In this document: piece by piece, positions 36,934 to 42,172 of the stretch
Layout: every line of letters begins with the position of its first letter
Position numbering within the stretch: position 1 is the first letter of the stretch
The notes under the pieces: model-generated
What the model was told of the DNA's origin: nothing
Databases searched by the model: none
What the model saw: only the letters and a program-made list of their open reading frames with translations
Assembly (NCBI GenBank): GCA_947168515.1
Contig: CAMVMF010000027.1
Coordinates: 1 to 42,172, forward strand
Origin: an uncultured Bacteroidales bacterium
Lineage (GTDB): Bacteria > Bacteroidota > Bacteroidia > Bacteroidales > P3
Direction: 5' to 3'
Length of the DNA stretch: 42,172 nucleotides
Position numbers and translations under genes: made by a program

Positions 36934-39081
36934 CTATTTGAGGAAAGTCTCATAGTAGTCGAACATTTTCTCGTAAAGGTGGATTCGGTCGATGCCACGG
37001 ACATTATGCTCATGATGAGGATAGACGAAATAGTCCACCTGTTTGCCCGATTTGATACAGGCATCTATAAATTCGATACTATTCTGCCAAACAACAGTGT
37101 TGTCCTCTGCACCATGAATGACAAGCAGACGACCGTCTAGGTTTTTGGCTTTGGCAAGAAGGGAGTTGTTGGCATAGCCCTCGGGATTCTCCTGAGGGGT
37201 GTCCATATAGCGTTCGCCATACATGACTTCGTACCATTTCCAATCAATGACGGGGCCACCGGCACAACCAACTTTGAAAATCTCTGGATGGGCCAGTTTC
37301 ATGGTAATAGTCATAAATCCTCCAAAACTCCATCCCTCAACACCCATTCGGTCTTTATCGACATAGGGCAGCGACTGAAGGAACTTAACGCCCTCTAGCT
37401 GGTCGGCCATCTCTATTTCGCCTAAATGACGATGAGTGCAACTCTCAAATTCGAAACCACGATTGTCGGTACCACGATTGTCGACAGTGAACACCACATA
37501 TCCTTGTTGGGCAAGGTAGAGGAAATAGAGGTTGCCACCGCCTAGCCAAATGTCGGTGACTAACTGACTATGAGGACCTCCATATACATATACCAAAGTC
37601 GGGTATTTCTTACCGGGTTCCATGTGGGGAGGAGTGATCAGGCGATAATAGAGGTCGGTAGTGCCGTCGGCTGCCTTGATGCTACCCATTTGGATGCCCG
37701 GCATTGCATATTCTGCCAACGGATTCTCATTCTGATGAATCGTGGAGAGCACTTTACCCTTCTTGATGTCAATAACCTGAACGGTGCCAGGGTTGTCAAC
37801 ACTGTTAAAGACATCAATGAGGGCACTGCCAGCCTCGTTTACAACCACGCTATGGGTACCCTTGGCAGGAGTAAGTAGCGTCATTTGACCACTCTTGAGG
37901 TTGACCATATAAGCGGCACGTCCGATGGCTGACTCTTTGTTGGCATAAATGAAAATATTCTCTGCCTTGCTGTCGAAACCTATAAAACCTTCGACTTCAT
38001 AGTTGCCAGAAGTAACCTGACTCAGGAGTTGCCCATCGGTATTGTAAAGATAAAGGTGCTTGTATCCGTCTCGAAGGCTGTACCAAAGAAACTGATCGGG
38101 ATGCTGTGGTACGAAAATCATGGGGTCACACGGTTCGGTATATCGAGCATTCACCTCTTCGAACAAAACAGTGTCGAAGGCACCATCCTCAATATCATAG
38201 CGCTCCAGCCACATATGGTTCTGTTCACGATTGATTTTGGCAATATAAAGATACTCTTCCTCGGGATCCCATGCAAGGTTGGTGAGGTAATTCTCTCGTT
38301 CTGCCAGGCTTTCGTCGCGACGAGTGTCGAGATAAAGAATGGAGTCGGTGTTGGTGTTATAGATTCCAACAGTGACCTCGTGGCTCTTCATTCCGGCCAT
38401 CGGATATTTGAAGGGTTGCTCACGGGCTATGCGGGCGGTAGTGTTAACGAGGGGGTAATCGGTCACCATAGACTGGTCCATGCGGTAAAAGGCCAAATAA
38501 TTGCCTTTAGGAGACCAGAACGTACCCTTCTCGATGCCAAACTCATTGCGATGAACCGACTGACCATAGACGATATCCTGATCGGAACTCTCTATCGCAC
38601 GGACCATGCCATTATTGAAAATAAAAAGGCTATTGTCAACCGTGTAGGCCGACTTAAAAGTCGTTTGCTCAACATCAAGGTTGTTGGCATTCTCAGTTGG
38701 GTATTCGGCCAGTTTGGTGAGTGTTTTCTTAGATAAATTGTAGCAAAGAACCTTGCCTTGGGTGCTAAAACGGAGCTCTTTATTATTAAGGAATTTTACC
38801 GAAGGAAGATTACGGAGCGACTCAAAACCCGAAGCCGTCAAGACCTTGTTGAGCTGGCTGAGGGTGAGACAGGTTTTTACCTTGCCCGGCTGACCCGTAT
38901 AAAGGACGGTGTCTTGGATATAGGCTATCTGGTTGCCTTTGCCCACAAACTGAAAACTCCTCATGTGGGACTGAGGATAAAGGTTATAGGACATGAGCTG
39001 CTTGGAACTCAGCATTTTGTCCTGTGCAAAAACGCTGACTGAGAGAGCCAGCGTTAAAACCAAAAAGAAAATCTTTTTCAT
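36934..39081 (-). CDS. Prolyl tripeptidyl / dipeptidyl peptidase IV family serine peptidase (S9), 715 aa
   Basis: Predicted exported exopeptidase that removes di- or tripeptides after proline. The start at 39081 gives the signal peptide MKKIFFLVLTLALSVSVFAQ; the frame extends 9 codons upstream without adding a domain. The N-terminal two-thirds is the beta-propeller (DPPIV N-terminal region, with HRNEFGIEKGTFWSPKGNYLAFYRMDQSM); the alpha/beta-hydrolase domain begins near residue 480. Catalytic Ser585 (GWSFGGF), Asp660 (HGAEDN) and His692 (HHEHNV) have the same spacing (75 and 32 residues) as I recall for Porphyromonas PTP-A, whose length is also similar. It follows the glycosyltransferase with an 11-base gap and ends before a bidirectional terminator, so it is the last gene of the operon. 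Confidence 0.9.
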   Translation of the reverse strand: MKKIFFLVLTLALSVSVFAQDKMLSSKQLMSYNLYPQSHMRSFQFVGKGNQIAYIQDTVLYTGQPGKVKTCLTLSQLNKVLTASGFESLRNLPSVKFLNNKELRFSTQGKVLCYNLSKKTLTKLAEYPTENANNLDVEQTTFKSAYTVDNSLFIFNNGMVRAIESSDQDIVYGQSVHRNEFGIEKGTFWSPKGNYLAFYRMDQSMVTDYPLVNTTARIAREQPFKYPMAGMKSHEVTVGIYNTNTDSILYLDTRRDESLAERENYLTNLAWDPEEEYLYIAKINREQNHMWLERYDIEDGAFDTVLFEEVNARYTEPCDPMIFVPQHPDQFLWYSLRDGYKHLYLYNTDGQLLSQVTSGNYEVEGFIGFDSKAENIFIYANKESAIGRAAYMVNLKSGQMTLLTPAKGTHSVVVNEAGSALIDVFNSVDNPGTVQVIDIKKGKVLSTIHQNENPLAEYAMPGIQMGSIKAADGTTDLYYRLITPPHMEPGKKYPTLVYVYGGPHSQLVTDIWLGGGNLYFLYLAQQGYVVFTVDNRGTDNRGFEFESCTHRHLGEIEMADQLEGVKFLQSLPYVDKDRMGVEGWSFGGFMTITMKLAHPEIFKVGCAGGPVIDWKWYEVMYGERYMDTPQENPEGYANNSLLAKAKNLDGRLLVIHGAEDNTVVWQNSIEFIDACIKSGKQVDYFVYPHHEHNVRGIDRIHLYEKMFDYYETFLK

Positions 39082-39092
39082 ATTCTTTAATA

Positions 39093-39818
39093 TCAATAAT
39101 TTTTCCAATTGCGCAACCTAAGATTGAAGACTCCGAAAAAGGCCTCTTTGAAAATCTTCATGCTCATCTTCGAAGTACCCAAAACGCGGTCTGTAAAGAT
39201 AATGGGGACCTCATATATTTTGAAACCGAGACGGGTGGCGGTATATTTCATCTCTATTTGGAATGCATAGCCGACGAACTTGACTTTATCAAATTTAATC
39301 GCTTCAAGAACACGACGGCTATAGCAGACAAAGCCTGCCGTAGCATCCATAACCTTCATGCCCGTAACGGCACGTACATATTTGGAAGCATAAAAAGACA
39401 TCATCAAACGGCCCATTGGCCAATTGACAACACTGATTTTGCCATCGACATAGCGCGAGCCTACCACTACATCGCCCTTGCCAGTGGAACAGGCCTCGTA
39501 AAGACGGGGCAGGTCTTCGGGATTATGAGAGAAGTCTGCGTCCATCTCAATCATGTACTCATAGCCATGCTCCAAACCCCAACGGAAGCCGTCGAGATAG
39601 GCGGTACCCAGACCCAGTTTGCCTTTGCGCTCTTTGATGAAAAGCCTGTCGGGAAATTCCTGCATAAGGCGCTTGACAATATCGGCAGTACCATCGGGGG
39701 AGTTATCCTCAATAATCAACATATCGAAAGCCTTGTCCAACGAAAAGACTTTACGGATGATATTCTCTATATTCTCTTTCTCGTTGTATGTTGGAGTGAT
39801 TACAAGTGTGTCGTTCAT
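39093..39818 (-). CDS. GT2 glycosyltransferase, dolichyl/polyprenyl-phosphate mannose synthase-like (241 aa)
   Basis: Likely transfers a sugar (mannose by analogy with DPM1) from a nucleotide donor to a polyprenyl phosphate at the inner membrane. The GT2 fold is clear: LVITPTYNEKENI at the start, IIEDNSPDGTAD, GLGTAYLDGFRWGLEHGYEYMIEMDADFSH with the DxD-type motif Asp93-Ala-Asp95, VVGSRYVDG, then DATAGFVCYSRRVLE. It has no C-terminal membrane segments, as in soluble DPM1-type enzymes. It could feed the O-glycosylation of exported proteins known in Bacteroidetes (inference). It is followed closely by the S9 peptidase. Confidence 0.88.
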   Translation of the reverse strand: MNDTLVITPTYNEKENIENIIRKVFSLDKAFDMLIIEDNSPDGTADIVKRLMQEFPDRLFIKERKGKLGLGTAYLDGFRWGLEHGYEYMIEMDADFSHNPEDLPRLYEACSTGKGDVVVGSRYVDGKISVVNWPMGRLMMSFYASKYVRAVTGMKVMDATAGFVCYSRRVLEAIKFDKVKFVGYAFQIEMKYTATRLGFKIYEVPIIFTDRVLGTSKMSMKIFKEAFFGVFNLRLRNWKNY

Positions 39819-39870
39819 AAGAATGCCTTTCTATATAAAGAAATGATAATGTTTACAATAAATGCAAGAC

Positions 39871-40704
39871 TTATTTTGCGTTGGTTGTCTTTTTCCGCAT
39901 GATTCTGCGATGACGAATCATTATGGGGAGAATGGCCAGCCAACCTATAAAGATGCCAACACAATTGGCTACAAGGTCATTAACATCATAGCCACGGTAC
40001 GGCAACAAAGCCTGTACCCCTTCGGTGATCAGGCCTACCAATATGGCTGCCAGAAAAACCCACACCGAACGCTTATCAAGCCAGTCTGCCAAGAAAAGGG
40101 GGCAGAAGAGAAAAATCGATGCATGCAGGAAATGGTCGACCCGAAGCCCAAAGATATAATTGTCCAGCACAGGGGCCAGTCCGTTCAAGGGTGCCCACAT
40201 GAGCACGGCCAAAAGCACAAAATAGGCAATAGCCCACATTTTTCGTGCTTTCTGGTTGGTGAACCGAAGTACAGCATTTTTAATCTTGCGGCGGCGCAGC
40301 ACCTTGCGAGAAAGGCTTCGCCACTCTTCGGTTTCGCAATTAACAATGGTACCGTCTTTTTTTTCTATGACGATAAGTTTGGCAAGGACATTCTGACGCT
40401 CTTCATGCTCATAAGCATAGCAATTGTCGCCTCGGAAAACATAATCATCACCATCGATGCGCATAAGACGATGGATGATAAAATGACCTAAATGACGGAA
40501 AAGATAGACCTCGCCCACCACGCATTTCTCATCCTCTGCCAACGGACGTAGTTGAATTTTATCGCCCTCGCCGTTAATAAGAGGAAGCATACTACGACCA
40601 CCGAACAGCATAGTGACTGTATGGCCCTCTTTAAGCCGTTCGCACATCTCGACCAATATGAAATTATCGAGACTATTAGGTAAGGTAATCTGAATTGTCT
40701 TCAA
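39871..40704 (-). CDS. S24/S26 signal-peptidase-like domain fused to VanZ-like membrane domain (277 aa)
   Basis: Two domains in one chain. Residues about 15-115 look like an S24/S26 serine peptidase: GGRSMLPLI with candidate nucleophile Ser38, GEVYLFR, FIIHRLMRIDGDDYVFRGDN with His78 where SEC11-type signal peptidases have their general base (no obvious Lys). Residues about 155-265 are a VanZ-like region with three or four membrane segments and the family words VDHFLHASIF, ITEGVQALLPYRGYDVNDLVANCVG. Domains of the first type occur beside PqqD-like and HPrK-like genes in Bacteroidales peptide-type loci, which is also the arrangement here. The fusion to VanZ is less usual. Substrate unknown; it could process or export a small peptide. 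Confidence 0.8.
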   Translation of the reverse strand: MKTIQITLPNSLDNFILVEMCERLKEGHTVTMLFGGRSMLPLINGEGDKIQLRPLAEDEKCVVGEVYLFRHLGHFIIHRLMRIDGDDYVFRGDNCYAYEHEERQNVLAKLIVIEKKDGTIVNCETEEWRSLSRKVLRRRKIKNAVLRFTNQKARKMWAIAYFVLLAVLMWAPLNGLAPVLDNYIFGLRVDHFLHASIFLFCPLFLADWLDKRSVWVFLAAILVGLITEGVQALLPYRGYDVNDLVANCVGIFIGWLAILPIMIRHRRIMRKKTTNAK

Positions 40705-40737
40705 TGGCTATTTCCTCGAAAAAGTGGGAAAAAGAAA

Positions 40738-41616
40738 CTATTTTGAATGACCAAAGATGGCATCGTGGCTCGTCCATGCAGCGGCCTCATCGGGAAGGCA
40801 CTCAAGGTGGTAAACAGGAGCCACTGTAAGCACTTTCGAAAGCATGCTTATCATCATGTCCTGGAAATAATCATCCTGCGCCAAAGCAGGCGGGAAAGAA
40901 GGATGAAGGGATGAGAATGCCTCAATGGTGCTAAGCAGACGAATCTTGTTATACGGAGCCTGTGAAAGACGTATGGCTGCAGCCAACGGAAAACGAAGCT
41001 GATGATAATGGTGGGTCTTGCCGCTCCACGGCGAGCCATAGACCACAGCCTCGCCATTCTCAAAAGCTAAAACTGGGCTGTCGTCATTCAACAGGAAACT
41101 GTCGGGAATATACTTAAGCCACAAACGGGTATGTGTGCTTTTTCCAGTGCCTGATTCACCTAAACACAGAACAGCCTTGCCCTGATGGACTACACATGAA
41201 GAATGGATCAGCACCATGTTACTTGAACACGAAAGCATACCTACGGCCATCCATAGAGCAAAACGAAGCATCATGGGGTCTGAACAAACAGTACCCTCTA
41301 GCAGCCCGCTGCCCCTCTGATAACGCATCAACAAAGGGGAATCGCTAGGACTGTAGGGATCCATCGAAAAATAATACGTGTCCCCAACCTTTGCCAAAGT
41401 ACACGACATCGTACCTATTTCGAACTGGAAATGGTACAAAATAGTCCAATCTTCAGGTTTAGATATTTCACGGCCAAAAACAATCTGCCACTCTGGCTCC
41501 CTATCTTCTACTACAAAAACAGGAAAACCTGGAATGTTTCGAAGAGTAGCACACTCCTTATCACCCTCCACACGGATAAGATGATTAGCTATGGAATAAG
41601 TAATCGAATCAGCCAT
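40738..41616 (-). CDS. HPr-kinase/PEPCK-like P-loop kinase (292 aa)
   Basis: Predicted nucleotide-dependent kinase related to the C-terminal domain of HPr kinase/phosphorylase. The P-loop GESGTGKS is at residues 153-160, preceded by LIHSSCVVHQGKAVLCL; LLNDDSPVL (175-183) matches the acidic pair of the family; GSPWSGK (194-200) is a second conserved loop. The first 130 residues resemble no domain I know. Related kinases tailor lasso peptides (for example in paeninodin-type clusters), which together with the PqqD-like neighbour suggests a peptide substrate; classical HPr regulation is less likely because no phosphotransferase genes are near. It starts 12 bases after the PqqD-like gene. Confidence 0.8.
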   Translation of the reverse strand: MADSITYSIANHLIRVEGDKECATLRNIPGFPVFVVEDREPEWQIVFGREISKPEDWTILYHFQFEIGTMSCTLAKVGDTYYFSMDPYSPSDSPLLMRYQRGSGLLEGTVCSDPMMLRFALWMAVGMLSCSSNMVLIHSSCVVHQGKAVLCLGESGTGKSTHTRLWLKYIPDSFLLNDDSPVLAFENGEAVVYGSPWSGKTHHYHQLRFPLAAAIRLSQAPYNKIRLLSTIEAFSSLHPSFPPALAQDDYFQDMMISMLSKVLTVAPVYHLECLPDEAAAWTSHDAIFGHSK

Positions 41617-41628
41617 ATTGGAACAATA

Positions 41629-41901
41629 TTACTCAGCTAAAAAAAGACCGTTCTCCTTAAGTGTAGCAACCCAATTCTCTGCATCAGCACGAGCAACAGA
41701 CTCTTCTACATCGTAATTGTCAAGCAGAACCTTGACAACATCGTCGATAGTAAAGTCCTTACCCTGAAGGTTATCCCACATTAATAAAGCAGAATCATTA
41801 AAAGCAACGACGCGGGTCATGTCGCCGCTATTTTTACCTTGTAAAAGAATAATATTCTCGCCCGCAACTTTGCGGACCTTATAAATCGGATTAATTTTCA
41901 T
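41629..41901 (-). CDS. PqqD-like (RiPP recognition element) protein (90 aa)
   Basis: Small protein of the PqqD family, which in many systems binds the leader of a peptide substrate and presents it to tailoring enzymes. The pattern MKINPIYKVRKVAGENIILLQG, AFNDSALLMWDNLQGKDFTIDDVVKVLLDNYDVEESVARADAENWVATLKENGLF is typical of PqqD: a beta-hairpin followed by a winged-helix-like helix set. The start at 41901 was chosen over 41916 because the family starts here and because the -7 promoter element covers the upstream Met codon. It is the first gene of the minus-strand operon with the HPrK-like, S24/S26-VanZ, GT2 and S9 peptidase genes. Confidence 0.85.
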   Translation of the reverse strand: MKINPIYKVRKVAGENIILLQGKNSGDMTRVVAFNDSALLMWDNLQGKDFTIDDVVKVLLDNYDVEESVARADAENWVATLKENGLFLAE

Positions 41902-41905
41902 GCTG

Positions 41906-41913
41906 CAAAGATA
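41906..41913 (-). promoter_or_regulatory. Candidate -7 element of the PqqD-like operon
   Basis: TATCTTTG on the minus strand is a perfect TAnnTTTG, ending only 4 bases before the ATG at 41901. Transcription starting 3-6 bases downstream would give a leaderless or nearly leaderless message. No good TTTG is seen 19-21 bp upstream (that stretch is A/T runs). Between it and 42049 there is no gene that I can see. Confidence 0.55.
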
Positions 41914-42049
41914 CAACTTTTTTTTGGATTAATAAGAAATGCAATATAAAATAACGATAAATAGCTAATAACAAAGGGCTACTTAAACCAAAAACAGAAA
42001 CAACTAATCGACTGAATAGAAAAAAATAAACAAACCAATATAAAAATCC

Positions 42050-42112
42050 CCCTCTATCAAATCTATCAAATCTATCCCCTCTATCAAATCTATCCTCCCT
42101 ATCCCATCTATA
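42050..42112. repeat. Array of seven 9-nt direct repeats
   Basis: Read on + the units are CCCTCTATC, AAATCTATC, AAATCTATC, CCCTCTATC, AAATCTATC, CTCCCTATC and a degenerate CCATCTATA; on - each reads GATAGxxxx. The period is exactly 9 over 63 bases. It lies between a terminator for a gene beyond the right edge and the PqqD-like promoter. It could be a slipping minisatellite or a set of regulator sites; it does not code. Confidence 0.8.
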
Positions 42113-42129
42113 AAAAAAACAACAAAAAA

Positions 42130-42152
42130 AGGGAGCCAGAAACTGACTCCCT
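42130..42152 (-). terminator. Terminator of a minus-strand gene beyond the right edge
   Basis: A stem AGGGAGCCAG / CTGACTCCCT (one mismatch) with an AAA loop is followed on the minus strand by a long T-rich run (42130-42112). It implies a minus-strand gene ending just outside the window and that the PqqD-like operon starts its own transcript. Confidence 0.75.
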
Positions 42153-42172
42153 CTATAAAAGATTGGCGGCGA

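Noticed and set aside
42050..42112. CRISPR array
   Set aside because: The units are 9 bases with no spacers between them and no cas gene is present.

Overview
The window looks like chromosomal DNA of an uncultured member of the Bacteroidales (phylum Bacteroidota), probably from a gut, rumen or oral-type habitat. The evidence is: three giant secreted proteins and a gingipain-like protease that end in type IX secretion (T9SS) sorting domains with a YPNP/WPNP motif; several promoters of the TAnnTTTG (-7) / TTTG (-33) Bacteroidetes type; and the order DUF4271 - hemD - rnpA - yidD, which is familiar in this phylum. No rRNA, tRNA, CRISPR array or intact transposase was seen.

Layout. (1) 177-8699 (-), 13776-23759 (-) and 24134-30745 (-) are three very large tandem genes (2840, 3327 and 2203 aa). 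They encode signal-peptide proteins built from alternating fibronectin type III (FN3) modules, jelly-roll (MAM / cleaved-adhesin-like) modules and a third recurring module that I cannot name. They are most likely surface adhesins or glycan-binding proteins exported by the T9SS. Most are followed by a GC-rich hairpin, and two have good promoters. (2) Between the first and second giants lie an orphan, mosaic copy of the C-terminal end of such a gene (9166-9720) and an AT-richer restriction-modification block: a Sau3AI/MutH-type endonuclease (12100-13503), a C5 cytosine methyltransferase (10392-12107) and a 54-aa DpnD/PcfM-like protein (10178-10342) that is easy to miss. (3) Divergent from the third giant, on the + strand, are a C25 (gingipain-family) protease, a DUF4271 membrane protein, uroporphyrinogen-III synthase with an unusual Lys/Ala/Thr-rich tail, RNase P protein and YidD. 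(4) On the - strand from 41901 down to 36934 is a compact five-gene unit: a PqqD-like protein, an HPr-kinase-like P-loop protein, a fusion of an S24/S26 signal-peptidase-like domain to a VanZ domain, a DPM1-like GT2 glycosyltransferase and a prolyl tripeptidyl/dipeptidyl peptidase (S9).

How it may work together. The giants and the C25 protease are probably all T9SS cargo, and a gingipain-like protease beside large repeat adhesins recalls the Porphyromonas Kgp/Rgp/HagA arrangement (inference). The PqqD + HPrK-like + S24/S26 set resembles the tailoring part of ribosomally made peptide (RiPP/lasso-like) loci, but no precursor peptide is visible in the window. The most interesting items are the mosaic C-terminal cassette with evidence of sequence exchange between paralogues, the recurring unnamed module in the giant proteins, the R-M locus with its DpnD-like partner, and the peptide-tailoring-like operon with a 9-nt repeat array upstream.
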